Positions 1 to 12,651 of a stretch of DNA of 64,000 nucleotides are shown in pieces. The DNA is from UBA2210 sp036825195 (lineage in GTDB: Bacteria > Desulfobacterota > Syntrophia > Syntrophales > UBA2210), in NCBI GenBank assembly GCA_036825195.1, contig DAISYQ010000010.1, positions 1-64,000 on the forward strand. Reading direction: 5' to 3'. Every line of letters starts with the position of its first letter. Positions within the stretch are counted from its first letter, which is position 1. A program made the translations under genes and the position numbers. Under the pieces are notes generated by a model, which was not told the origin of the DNA, made no database searches, and saw only the letters and a list, made by a program, of their open reading frames with translations.

Positions 1-52
1 CACCGGACTCCAAATCCGGGTGTTGGGGGTTCGAATCCCTCCTGGCCTGCCA
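1..52 (+). tRNA. tRNA-Trp (CCA anticodon), 3' part
   Basis: This is the 3' portion of a tRNA cut by the window start. The anticodon stem is CCGGA (3-7) paired with TCCGG (15-19), enclosing a seven-base loop with anticodon CCA at 10-12, which reads UGG (Trp). A T-arm with GGTTCGAATCC follows, and the 3' CCA is encoded at 50-52. A tRNA-Trp directly before secE is a common bacterial arrangement. The 5' half lies outside the window. Confidence 0.93.
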
Positions 53-77
53 TTATGTTTTTACTGGGTCTGTTGCA

Positions 78-281
78 ATGGAAAAGATCAAGTTGATATT
101 CAATAAGGTGAGACGCTTCCTGAGGGACGCGAGGGTTGAGCTGAAAAAGGTAACGTGGCCAACTCCTAAGGAGGCGCTTGCCTCCACGTCTGTCGTTATT
201 GTTGTGGTTATTGTCCTATCCATCTTTCTCGGCATTGTAGATCTTGGTCTTACCAGAATAATCAGATTGGTTTTGGGCTAA
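78..281 (+). CDS. secE: preprotein translocase subunit SecE
   Basis: SecE is the small essential subunit that clamps SecY in the inner-membrane protein-export channel. The 67-residue product has the short single-span form: a basic amphipathic N-terminal half containing the family signature around ELKKVTWPTPKE (residues 21-32), then one hydrophobic segment rich in Val and Ile (about 38-58). It lies between tRNA-Trp and nusG, with only four bases before nusG, so the two are co-transcribed. No strong Shine-Dalgarno sequence precedes the ATG. SecY is encoded separately at 22949. Confidence 0.95.
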   Translation: MEKIKLIFNKVRRFLRDARVELKKVTWPTPKEALASTSVVIVVVIVLSIFLGIVDLGLTRIIRLVLG

Positions 282-285
282 ACAT

Positions 286-816
286 ATGGCTTTTAACTGG
301 TATGTTGTTCATACTTACTCGGGTTTTGAGAACAGGGTGAAACTCTCTCTGGAGGAGCGGGTGGCCACCTTTGGTATGCAGGATTACTTTGCCGATATCC
401 TGATACCGGAGGAGGATGTGGTCGAGCTGAAAAAGGGTGAGAAAAAGACCTCAAAAAGAAAGTTTTTCCCCGGGTACATCCTCGTCAAGATGGAATTGAA
501 CGATGATACATGGCACATAGTAAAGGACACTCCCAAGGTTACTGGTTTCATAGGGATGAGAGATAAACCCTCGCCTATATCTGATGAATCTGTCCAACAA
601 CTAAAAACCAAGATAGATGAGGGCACATTAAAGCCTAGCCCGAAGTTTAAATTCGAACTCGGAGATCATGTAAGGATTGTGGATGGTCCCTTTACGAATT
701 TTGACGGAGTGGTTGATGAAGTAAAACCTGAAAAGGGTAAGTTAAGAGTTATAGTCAGTATCTTTGGTAGATCAACGCCTGTGGAGTTGGATTTTATACA
801 GGTTGTCCAAAACTAG
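286..816 (+). CDS. nusG: transcription termination/antitermination protein NusG
   Basis: NusG binds the clamp of RNA polymerase, suppresses pausing and links transcription to Rho or to the ribosome through S10. The 176 residues are of normal length. The N-terminal NGN domain begins WYVVHTYSGFENRV and includes the FFPGYILVKM segment. The C-terminal KOW domain contains DHVRIVDGPFTNFDG and ends with a typical FGRSTPVELDF strand. It follows secE with almost no gap and precedes the L11-L1 genes. Confidence 0.97.
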   Translation: MAFNWYVVHTYSGFENRVKLSLEERVATFGMQDYFADILIPEEDVVELKKGEKKTSKRKFFPGYILVKMELNDDTWHIVKDTPKVTGFIGMRDKPSPISDESVQQLKTKIDEGTLKPSPKFKFELGDHVRIVDGPFTNFDGVVDEVKPEKGKLRVIVSIFGRSTPVELDFIQVVQN

Positions 817-865
817 AGAAACCGTAAGAGAATTTTGAGAAGAGAAATCACTAAAGGGGAATCTA

Positions 866-1291
866 ATGGCTAAGAAGGTTATTGCGAGTATAAAGCTTCA
901 GGTTCAGGCCGGTAAGGCCACGCCATCACCACCGATTGGTCCTGCTTTGGGCCAACACGGGGTTAATATAATGGAATTCTGTAAGGCCTATAACGCCCTC
1001 ACGCAGAAGCAGGAGGGTATGATAATACCGGTTGTGATAACCGTATATGCAGATAAATCGTTTACCTTTATTACCAAAACGCCGCCGACATCCGTTTTGT
1101 TGAAACAGGCAGCAAAGATTGCGAAGGGTGCCGGAGATCCCAAGAGAGATAAAGTGGGGACCATAACACCCAAGCAGTTACGGGAAATCGCTGAGATAAA
1201 ATACGAGGATTTAAATGCCATAGATATGAAGGGTGCTATGGCTACAGTAGAAGGGACTGCAAGGTCCATGGGTATTGAGATTACCAACTAA
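866..1291 (+). CDS. rplK: 50S ribosomal protein L11
   Basis: L11 forms the stalk-base part of the GTPase-associated centre on 23S rRNA. The 141-residue protein has the proline-rich N-terminal signature (ATPSPPIGPALGQHGVNIMEFC, residues about 18-39) and the C-terminal rRNA-binding domain ending in the TVEGTARSMGI motif. A run of GGGGA lies just upstream of the ATG. It is followed by rplA with a short gap, the standard L11 operon order. Confidence 0.97.
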   Translation: MAKKVIASIKLQVQAGKATPSPPIGPALGQHGVNIMEFCKAYNALTQKQEGMIIPVVITVYADKSFTFITKTPPTSVLLKQAAKIAKGAGDPKRDKVGTITPKQLREIAEIKYEDLNAIDMKGAMATVEGTARSMGIEITN

Positions 1292-1314
1292 ATCTACTTT
1301 GGAGTTTTGTGGAG

Positions 1315-2022
1315 ATGTCTAACAAGGGTAAGGGATTTTTAGAAATGAGAGACAAGGTAGAGGCTGGGAAGCGCTATACATTGGGTGAGGCTGTTGAGCT
1401 TGCGGTATCAACCGCACGGGCGAAATTCGACGAGACTACCGATGTTGCCATTAAACTGGGCGTAAATCCCAAACACGCAGACCAGATGATACGAGGGAGT
1501 GTTGTTCTGCCCAATGGTCTCGGAAAGTCCGTGAGAGTGCTTGTTTTTGCCAAAGGAGAAAAGGAAAGAGAAGCCCTTGAAGCAGGAGCGGATTATGCCG
1601 GTTCGGATGACCTTGTTGAAAAAATTAAGGGCGGATGGTTGGAGTTCGACAGGGTCGTTGCCACCCCGGATATGATGGGCAGTGTCGGAAAACTGGGAAA
1701 AGTTCTCGGCCCGCGCGGTTTGATGCCCAATCCCAAAGTTGGCACGGTGACTTTCGACATCAAACACGCAGTTGAAGAACTGAAAGCGGGTAAGGTTGAG
1801 TTCAGAGTGGAGAAAACAGGAATTGTCCACAGCCCCGTAGGGAAAGTTTCGTTTGGATCAAATAAGCTGACAGAAAATATCTTGGCATTGGTAGAATCCA
1901 TAATGAAGCTCAAACCTGCATCCAGCAAAGGAACATATCTGAAAGCCATCTCACTCTCCACAACGATGGGCCCCGGGATTAAGGTAGATCCCGTGGATGT
2001 TAGGAATGCCTTAAAGGCTTAA
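1315..2022 (+). CDS. rplA: 50S ribosomal protein L1
   Basis: L1 builds the mobile stalk at the tRNA exit site and in many bacteria represses its own operon by binding the mRNA. The frame can start at GTG 1309 or ATG 1315. I prefer ATG 1315 because GGAG at 1301-1304 is then 10 bases away rather than 4. The product has about 235 residues and contains the family motif GKLGKVLGPRGLMPNPK in the middle, plus a C-terminal TMGPGIKVD segment. A 188-base gap with an L10 leader separates it from rplJ. Confidence 0.96.
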   Translation: MSNKGKGFLEMRDKVEAGKRYTLGEAVELAVSTARAKFDETTDVAIKLGVNPKHADQMIRGSVVLPNGLGKSVRVLVFAKGEKEREALEAGADYAGSDDLVEKIKGGWLEFDRVVATPDMMGSVGKLGKVLGPRGLMPNPKVGTVTFDIKHAVEELKAGKVEFRVEKTGIVHSPVGKVSFGSNKLTENILALVESIMKLKPASSKGTYLKAISLSTTMGPGIKVDPVDVRNALKA

Positions 2023-2035
2023 TAATAAACGAATA

Positions 2036-2185
2036 AGAAGTCAGAGACAGCAGGTACAAATGTTTAATCGAGCATACGGTCGGCCTGCCGAGACTATGGG
2101 GAAGTTTACGTTGTATCTTTTCCTGTATAGCGGTCTGACTTTCAGAGAATCTTGATCGTCTCCGGGCGACAGGATGTTTTGAAAT
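2036..2185 (+). promoter_or_regulatory. ribosomal protein L10 leader (autoregulatory mRNA structure)
   Basis: The 188-base gap between rplA and rplJ is unusually long for this dense cluster. It contains the features expected of the L10 leader: an AGACAGCAGGTAC block followed by a distal CCTGCCGAGAC block and a further hairpin region before the rplJ ribosome-binding site. In bacteria with this element, the L10-L7/L12 complex binds it to reduce rplJL translation. I recognised the layout by eye; the exact boundaries are approximate. Confidence 0.7.
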
Positions 2186-2210
2186 TCGAACATTGAAAGG
2201 AGGCCATGTA

Positions 2211-2732
2211 TTGAATAGAAGTACTAAGGAACGTGTTGTTGCCGAGCTTCATAAAAAGTTGCAAGATGTGAATCTGGCGATTCTTTCGGATTATAGTGGC
2301 ATCAAGGTTAAGGATATCACCGATCTGAGAAATAACCTGCGTAAGGCAGACAGTGAACTGAAGGTGGTGAAGAATAATCTTTTAAGTATCGCTCTCAAGG
2401 ACACGAACTTTACGCTGTTGGATGAGCATCTCAAGGGCCCCAAGGCTCTTATGATGAACTTTGGAGATGTGGTTGAACCGACGAAGATACTTGTTGAGTT
2501 TGCCAAAAAGAATGAGAAGCTTGAGATAAAAGCCGGTGTTCTGGACGGTAAACTGTTAACCAAGGAACAGATATCGGCTCTGGCCGAATTGCCGAGCAGG
2601 GATGTTCTGTTAGGGAAACTCCTTTCTGTCTTGGTAGGAGTTCAAACACAACTTGTTACGGTTTTGAGCGCAGTTCCCCGAGGGCTCGTGCAGGTGCTTG
2701 AGGCACATAGAATTAATAAAGAAAAAAATTAG
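2211..2732 (+). CDS. rplJ: 50S ribosomal protein L10
   Basis: L10 anchors the L7/L12 dimers to the ribosomal stalk base. The start is set at TTG 2211 because AAAGGAGG (2196-2203) lies seven bases upstream. An in-frame TTG at 2193 has no such site, and the ATG at 2206 is out of frame and closes at once. The product is 173 residues, normal for the family, with an N-terminal RNA-binding domain (about 1-130) and a C-terminal helix (LVQVLEAHRI) that would carry L7/L12. It is translationally coupled to rplL 26 bases downstream. Confidence 0.94.
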   Translation: MNRSTKERVVAELHKKLQDVNLAILSDYSGIKVKDITDLRNNLRKADSELKVVKNNLLSIALKDTNFTLLDEHLKGPKALMMNFGDVVEPTKILVEFAKKNEKLEIKAGVLDGKLLTKEQISALAELPSRDVLLGKLLSVLVGVQTQLVTVLSAVPRGLVQVLEAHRINKEKN

Positions 2733-2758
2733 ATATACAGGAAAGGATAGGGCAAAAG

Positions 2759-3151
2759 ATGGCTACAGCAAAAAAATTAACAAAAGAAGAAGTTGTCAGT
2801 TTTCTCGAGAATATGACGGTTCTTGAATTGTCGGAACTTGTGAAGGAATTAGAGGAAAAATTTGGTGTCTCCGCAGCTGCTCCGGTGGCAGCTGTAGCGG
2901 CGGCCGGACCGGCAGCGGCGGCAGCCCCGGCAGAAGAAAAGACTGAGTTTGATGTTATCCTCACCGGATTCGGTGATCAAAAAATTCAAGTTATCAAGGT
3001 TGCCAGGGCTATAACAGGATTGGGCCTCAAGGAAGCGAAGGACCTTGTTGAGGGTGTTCCCAAACCGGTGAAAGAGGGAGTATCTAAGGAAGAAGCTCAA
3101 GAGATTAAAGCCAAGCTGGAAGAAGTAGGCGCTACTGCGGAGATTAAATAA
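2759..3151 (+). CDS. rplL: 50S ribosomal protein L7/L12
   Basis: L7/L12 is the multi-copy stalk protein that recruits translational GTPases. The 130-residue protein has the N-terminal dimerisation domain (about 1-35), an Ala/Pro-rich hinge (about 38-62) and the globular C-terminal domain with the expected K(I/V)xVIKxxR and GLGLKEAKDLVEG segments. The hinge is coded by GC-rich repeats of GCx codons. A hairpin in the downstream gap probably tunes read-through into rpoB. Confidence 0.97.
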   Translation: MATAKKLTKEEVVSFLENMTVLELSELVKELEEKFGVSAAAPVAAVAAAGPAAAAAPAEEKTEFDVILTGFGDQKIQVIKVARAITGLGLKEAKDLVEGVPKPVKEGVSKEEAQEIKAKLEEVGATAEIK

Positions 3152-3204
3152 GAATACCACGAAGTCACTAAAAAACAATAATGGGATTCGATAGTATGGG
3201 TCCG

Positions 3205-3264
3205 GAAGCCAGAGGTCAGAAAGAAATTAAAGAATGTTTTTTTCTATTCTGGCTTCTCTATTTT
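3205..3264 (+). terminator. attenuator or processing hairpin between rplL and rpoB
   Basis: GAAGCCAGA (3205-3213) pairs with TCTGGCTTC (3248-3256) to give a nine-base-pair stem, followed by TCTATTTT. The loop is about 34 bases and contains a further T-run, so it is not a compact terminator. In many bacteria the rplL-rpoB gap holds a partial terminator or RNase III site that lowers rpoBC relative to ribosomal protein expression. That role is inferred here. Confidence 0.55.
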
Positions 3265-3293
3265 ATGAAGGATAATTCATTATAAGGATCATC

Positions 3294-7388
<4,095 letters not shown>

Positions 7389-7430
7389 TTCCTCCATCGA
7401 GGAACTTAACAAAAAAGGGAGCTGTATCCA

Positions 7431-10400
7431 GTGGAAGATATCTACGGTTTTTTCGAGAAACCTAAAGACCCTATCAGATTTAATGCCATCAAGGTGTCGC
7501 TGGCTTCACCGGAAGCTATAATCTCGTGGTCGAAGGGAGAGGTTAAAAAGCCTGAAACTATAAATTACAGAACGTTTAAGCCGGAACGGGACGGTCTGTT
7601 CTGTGCGAAAATCTTTGGACCAGTCAAGGATTACGAATGTCTTTGCGGTCGCTATAAGAGAATGAAACACCGGGGTATGGTGTGTGAAAAATGCGGAGTT
7701 GAGGTTATCCAGTCGAAGGTACGCAGGGAAAGAATGGGACATATCGTTCTTGCCGCACCTGTCGCCCATATCTGGTTTCTCAAGAGTCTACCCAGCAGGA
7801 TCGGCAATGTCCTGGACCTGACGCTCAAGGAATTAGAGAGGGTATTGTATTTCGAGTCGTGGATAGTCATCGATCCAAAGAACACTCCCCTAGCAAAGAA
7901 AGAGCTTCTTTCTGAAGATAGATATTGGGAAGCGCAGGAAGAATACGGCGCAGAGTCCTTCGAAGCGGGTATCGGCGCTGAGGCCATACGGAAGCTTCTG
8001 GAAGAGATTGATCTGGATCAGCTGAGTGATGAACTCCGGACCGAGCTGAAGGACGCTACTTCGGTGACGAAAAAGACAAAACTCACAAAAAGGCTGAAGG
8101 TTGTAGAATCATTGAAAAGCTCAGGCAACAGGCCTGAATGGATGACCCTTACCGTGTTGCCGGTAATTCCACCGGACTTGAGACCCCTGGTTCCACTGGA
8201 TGGCGGACGGTTTGCCACGTCTGATCTGAATGATCTTTACCGGAGGGTCATCAACAGGAACAACCGGTTAAAACGCCTCCTCGAGTTGAATGCGCCGGAA
8301 ATTATTGTCCGGAATGAAAAGAGAATGCTCCAGGAAGCCGTTGACTGTCTGTTTGACAACGGCAGGCGCGGTCGAGCGGTTACGGGTTCAAACAAGCGAC
8401 CCTTGAGATCTCTGTCGGATATGCTCAAAGGTAAGCAGGGAAGATTCAGACAGAATCTGCTCGGAAAGAGGGTTGATTATTCAGGAAGATCCGTGATCAC
8501 GGTGGGGCCCGATCTCAGACTGCACCAGTGCGGGCTTCCCAAAAAGATGGCGCTGGAATTGTTCAAGCCCTTTATTTACAACAAACTTGAAGAAAAGGGA
8601 TATGTTACGACCGTAAAAAGTGCGAAGAAGATGGTCGAAAAAGAGGTCTCGGAAGTATGGGATGTCTTGGATGAGGTCGTGCAGGAGTACCCCGTAATGC
8701 TGAACCGTGCTCCAACACTCCATCGACTCGGTATCCAGGCCTTTGAGCCGGTCCTTATCGAAGGGAAGGCCTTACAGCTTCACCCTCTCGTTTGCGCTGC
8801 ATTTAATGCGGATTTTGATGGTGACCAGATGGCGGTGCATGTACCGCTGTCGGTAGAGGCCCAGGTGGAGGCACGGTGCCTCATGATGTCCACCAATAAC
8901 ATACTCTCACCGGCAAACGGCAAGCCTATCATTGTTCCCAGTCAGGATATGGTCCTCGGCATTTATTATATGACCAGATCGGGGGAGTTCGTCAAAGGGG
9001 AAGGGATGATTTTCTCCGACCCCGGTGAGGTGAGATGCGCCTATGATGCGAATGCGGTTGATCTTCATGCACGGGTAAAGGTTCGGATGGACGGGCACAC
9101 GGTTGACACCACCGTGGGCAGAATGTTGCTCTATGAGATTATTCCCGACGGGATCCCCTTTGATCTTATTAACAGGGTGATGAACAAAAAACAGATAGCC
9201 GGCCTGATCGACTATGCATACAGGCATTCCGGGGCGAAAACGACGGTTATCTTGGCGGACCGGTTAAAAGATCTCGGGTACAAGTACGCCACCTTATCCG
9301 GTTTGTCGATCGCCATCGGCGATCTGGTCATTCCGGACAGCAAGAACGATATCGTTGGAACAGCACAGAAAGATGTCGTGGAAATACAAAAGCAGTATAT
9401 GGACGGCCTGATAACGGACGGTGAAAGGTATAATAAGGTTATTGATATCTGGGCACATGCCACTGAAAATGTTGCCAATGACATGTTGCGTGGTATCGGA
9501 ACCGAAGAATTGGAAGGGTCTGATGGAGAGAATCACAAGGTCGAGAGTTTCAATTCGATTTATATGATGGCCGATTCCGGTGCCCGTGGAAGTGCGGCTC
9601 AGACGAGACAGCTTGCCGGTATGAGAGGGCTGATGGCAAAACCGTCGGGGGAGATCATAGAGACACCCATTACCGCCAATTTCAGGGAGGGCCTTACGGT
9701 CCTGCAGTACTTTATCTCTACCCATGGTGCCAGAAAGGGTCTTGCCGATACGGCACTTAAGACGGCAAATTCAGGATATCTCACGAGGAGGCTTGTTGAT
9801 GTGGCGCAGGACAGTATTATTATGGAAAAGGATTGCGGCACTCTTGATGGGATCTATGTTTCAGCACTGGCCGAAGGTGGAGAAATAATAGAAACAGTGG
9901 GCGAACGTATCCTTGGACGGGTTGCCTTGGAAGATATAGAAGATCCCTTTACCGGAGAAATCCTGGTGAAGGCGAATCAGGAGATTGACGAAACACTTGC
10001 GGAAAATATCGATAAAGCGGGGTTGGAAAAAGTACTGATACGGTCCCCTCTGACCTGCAAATCGAAGTACGGCATCTGCATGCGGTGTTACGGAAGAGAC
10101 CTGGCCCATGGACACCTGGTGAATATAGGTGAGGCCGTTGGCATCATCGCGGCGCAATCCATCGGTGAACCCGGAACACAGTTGACCATGAGAACGTTCC
10201 ACATAGGTGGTACGGCTAAATTTGAAGAACATTCCACGCTGGAGGCACGGCATGACGGGGTACTCAAATTCGTTGATCTCCATGTGGCTGTTAACAAGGA
10301 TCGTGAAACCGTAGTGATGAGCAGAAATGGAGAAGTGCATGTCCTGGATGCAGAAGGCAGAAACCGTGGTAAATACCCTGTTCCCTATGGGGCTCACTTA

Positions 10401-11576
10401 CGGATTGCTGAAGGGGATGCGATACAGGCAGGTACCTTGATTGCTCAATGGGACCCCTATTCGATTCCGATTCTCTCCGAGGTTGATGGGACGATTAAAT
10501 TTGGAGATATTGTTGAAGGGAAAACGATGCAGGAGCAGGTTGATGAGGTTACCGGCCTTTCGAGAAAGGTAATTGTGGAATACAAGGCTGCTGACCTGCG
10601 TCCCAGAGTTTCAGTAAAGGACAAAGATGGAAAAACGGCAAGGGTTCCGGGCTCGCATACAATTGCACGACATCTGTTGCCGATAGGGGCGAACATCAGC
10701 GTTGCGGAGGGCGATGAGATAAGTGCAGGAGATATCATTGCCAAGATCCCCAGAGAAACCACAAAAACGAAGGATATTACAGGAGGTCTCCCCCGTGTTG
10801 CGGAACTCTTTGAGGCCAGGAAACCGAAAGAGTTTGCCGTCATAGCCGAGATCGATGGGGAAATCTCATACGGTGAGGATGTAAAGGGGAAGAGAAGAAT
10901 AATAGTCACGCCTGATGTCGGTGAACCCAAGGAATACCTGATCACCAAGGGTAAGCATGTCAGTGTCCAGGAAGGTGACAGGGTTGTTGCAGGTCAGGCC
11001 CTGATGGATGGCTCCAGTAATCCCCATGATATTCTGAATATCAAAGGTGAGAAGGAACTGGCAAGCTATCTGGTGGACGAGGTGCAGGAGGTCTACCGTT
11101 TGCAAGGGGTGAAAATCAATGACAAGCACATAGAGATTATCGTGCGACAGATGCTCAGAAAAGTACGAATAACCGATGCCGGTGACACCACATTTCTCGT
11201 GGATGCGCAGGTTGATAAAAACGAATTTGAAGAGGAAAACGAGATAACAATCCGACGGGACGGAAGACCGGCCACAGCCGTACCTGTGCTCCTCGGTATT
11301 ACCAAGGCATCACTTCATACCGACAGTTTTATCTCGGCGGCATCTTTCCAGGAGACGACCCGCGTACTTACCGAGGCGGCCCTGTCCGGGAAAGTTGATT
11401 ATTTAAGGGGACTTAAAGAAAATGTAATTATGGGAAGACTGGTCCCTGCCGGTACGGGACTTCCCATGTACAAGAAACTGGGAATCGATGTGAGGAATGC
11501 GGATCAAATTTCTGAAAATCAGCAAATAAATGAAGAAAATATGGAGAAAAACCTTGACAGTCAAGTGGCGAATTGA
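7431..11576 (+). CDS. rpoC: DNA-directed RNA polymerase subunit beta'
   Basis: RpoC is the subunit carrying the catalytic magnesium. The GTG start at 7431 is preceded by AGGGAG at 7416-7421. The N-terminal zinc site has Cys at 70, 72, 85 and 88. The absolutely conserved NADFDGD loop is at 459-465. The second zinc site lies around CKSKYGICMRCYGRDL near residues 880-895, followed by the trigger-loop region (GEAVGIIAAQSIGEPGTQLTMRTFH). The length of 1381 residues is normal and there are no frame breaks. Confidence 0.98.
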   Translation: MEDIYGFFEKPKDPIRFNAIKVSLASPEAIISWSKGEVKKPETINYRTFKPERDGLFCAKIFGPVKDYECLCGRYKRMKHRGMVCEKCGVEVIQSKVRRERMGHIVLAAPVAHIWFLKSLPSRIGNVLDLTLKELERVLYFESWIVIDPKNTPLAKKELLSEDRYWEAQEEYGAESFEAGIGAEAIRKLLEEIDLDQLSDELRTELKDATSVTKKTKLTKRLKVVESLKSSGNRPEWMTLTVLPVIPPDLRPLVPLDGGRFATSDLNDLYRRVINRNNRLKRLLELNAPEIIVRNEKRMLQEAVDCLFDNGRRGRAVTGSNKRPLRSLSDMLKGKQGRFRQNLLGKRVDYSGRSVITVGPDLRLHQCGLPKKMALELFKPFIYNKLEEKGYVTTVKSAKKMVEKEVSEVWDVLDEVVQEYPVMLNRAPTLHRLGIQAFEPVLIEGKALQLHPLVCAAFNADFDGDQMAVHVPLSVEAQVEARCLMMSTNNILSPANGKPIIVPSQDMVLGIYYMTRSGEFVKGEGMIFSDPGEVRCAYDANAVDLHARVKVRMDGHTVDTTVGRMLLYEIIPDGIPFDLINRVMNKKQIAGLIDYAYRHSGAKTTVILADRLKDLGYKYATLSGLSIAIGDLVIPDSKNDIVGTAQKDVVEIQKQYMDGLITDGERYNKVIDIWAHATENVANDMLRGIGTEELEGSDGENHKVESFNSIYMMADSGARGSAAQTRQLAGMRGLMAKPSGEIIETPITANFREGLTVLQYFISTHGARKGLADTALKTANSGYLTRRLVDVAQDSIIMEKDCGTLDGIYVSALAEGGEIIETVGERILGRVALEDIEDPFTGEILVKANQEIDETLAENIDKAGLEKVLIRSPLTCKSKYGICMRCYGRDLAHGHLVNIGEAVGIIAAQSIGEPGTQLTMRTFHIGGTAKFEEHSTLEARHDGVLKFVDLHVAVNKDRETVVMSRNGEVHVLDAEGRNRGKYPVPYGAHLRIAEGDAIQAGTLIAQWDPYSIPILSEVDGTIKFGDIVEGKTMQEQVDEVTGLSRKVIVEYKAADLRPRVSVKDKDGKTARVPGSHTIARHLLPIGANISVAEGDEISAGDIIAKIPRETTKTKDITGGLPRVAELFEARKPKEFAVIAEIDGEISYGEDVKGKRRIIVTPDVGEPKEYLITKGKHVSVQEGDRVVAGQALMDGSSNPHDILNIKGEKELASYLVDEVQEVYRLQGVKINDKHIEIIVRQMLRKVRITDAGDTTFLVDAQVDKNEFEEENEITIRRDGRPATAVPVLLGITKASLHTDSFISAASFQETTRVLTEAALSGKVDYLRGLKENVIMGRLVPAGTGLPMYKKLGIDVRNADQISENQQINEENMEKNLDSQVAN

Positions 11577-11642
11577 TACTAATCGTTCCTTTGTTGTGAG
11601 TCGTGTGAAAAAGACAGAAATGGAGAGAGTTTTGGAGGTACA

Positions 11643-12014
11643 ATGCCTACGATAAACCAGTTGATACGCAAGGGTAGATCAAAGATAAAGAAGAAAACAT
11701 CTGCCCCGGCACTTGCCAGTTGTCCCCAGCGAAGAGGAGTTTGTGTGAGGGTGTATACCACTACTCCCAAGAAACCTAATTCCGCCCTTAGAAAGGTGGC
11801 AAGGGTGCGTCTTACCAGTGGCTATGAAATTACCTCGTATATACCGGGGATAGGGCATAATCTTCAGGAACATTCTGTTGTTCTCGTAAGGGGCGGAAGA
11901 GTTAAAGACCTTCCGGGAGTCAGATATCATATCGTGAGGGGCTCTCTGGACGCTGTCGGGGTTCAGGACAGGAAAAAGGGCAGGTCGAAATACGGCTCCA
12001 AAAGACCTAAATAG
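11643..12014 (+). CDS. rpsL: 30S ribosomal protein S12
   Basis: S12 sits at the decoding centre and affects accuracy and streptomycin response. The 123-residue protein contains TTPKKPNSALRKVARVRL (about 38-55) and GRVKDLPGVRYHIVRG (about 83-98). The two lysines whose replacement gives streptomycin resistance in other bacteria are wild type. GGAGG lies six bases before the ATG. It begins the str-type group, 66 bases after rpoC. Confidence 0.97.
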   Translation: MPTINQLIRKGRSKIKKKTSAPALASCPQRRGVCVRVYTTTPKKPNSALRKVARVRLTSGYEITSYIPGIGHNLQEHSVVLVRGGRVKDLPGVRYHIVRGSLDAVGVQDRKKGRSKYGSKRPK

Positions 12015-12028
12015 ACAGGAATAGTGAT

Positions 12029-12499
12029 ATGCCGCGCAGAAGAGTAGTAGCAAAGAGAAAGATACAGGCAGATCCCAAGTACAACAGCACCCTTGTGGCG
12101 AGGTTTATTAATAACCTGCTGAAGGAGGGGAAAAAGAGTGTTGCAGAGTCCATACTGTATGGGGCTTTTGACACGATAGAACATAAGGTAAACGGATCGC
12201 CCCTTGAAGTGTTTGAAAAGGCTATGGAAAACGTGAAGCCTATTCTTGAAGTTAAATCGAGACGTATCGGAGGTGCCACCTATCAGGTTCCCACAGAGGT
12301 GTTGCCGGACAGGCGAATAGCCCTTGCGATCCGGTGGTTGATAGGGAATGCCAATGCGCGTGTCGGTAAGAGTATGAAAGAAAAGTTGGCGGCTGAATTG
12401 ATGGATGCGGCAGCAGGCAGGGGCGCATCTGTCAAGAAGAGAGAAGACACTCACAAAATGGCTGAAGCGAACAAGGCATTTGCCCATTACAGATTTTAG
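12029..12499 (+). CDS. rpsG: 30S ribosomal protein S7
   Basis: S7 nucleates assembly of the 30S head and in several bacteria is the translational repressor of the str operon. The 156-residue product starts MPRRRVVAKR and shows typical motifs (FINNLLKEGKKSVAE, RIGGATYQVPTEV, AIRWLIGNANAR). It follows rpsL by 14 bases. The gene normally next in this operon, fusA, is absent here; after a 150-base gap comes tuf. Confidence 0.97.
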   Translation: MPRRRVVAKRKIQADPKYNSTLVARFINNLLKEGKKSVAESILYGAFDTIEHKVNGSPLEVFEKAMENVKPILEVKSRRIGGATYQVPTEVLPDRRIALAIRWLIGNANARVGKSMKEKLAAELMDAAAGRGASVKKREDTHKMAEANKAFAHYRF

Positions 12500-12573
12500 G
12501 GCACGCTTTCGATTTGAGATTCCGGCTGGTTTCTGCGAGTGTACATAAGACGAAACGGGAAATCTTACGGGGA

Positions 12574-12602
12574 TAGACAATTAAAATACAGTTTGTGATT
12601 AG
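12574..12602 (+). promoter_or_regulatory. possible weak promoter upstream of tuf
   Basis: TAGACA (12574-12579) and GATTAG (12597-12602) are separated by 17 bases in the 150-base gap between rpsG and tuf. The -35 element matches five of six consensus bases, the -10 only three. A secondary promoter ahead of tuf would be reasonable because EF-Tu is needed in excess, but the evidence is thin. Confidence 0.25.
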
Positions 12603-12651
12603 AGAATCAATTAACCATTTTTAATTATAAGGACATAAGGAGGTAATGGTT

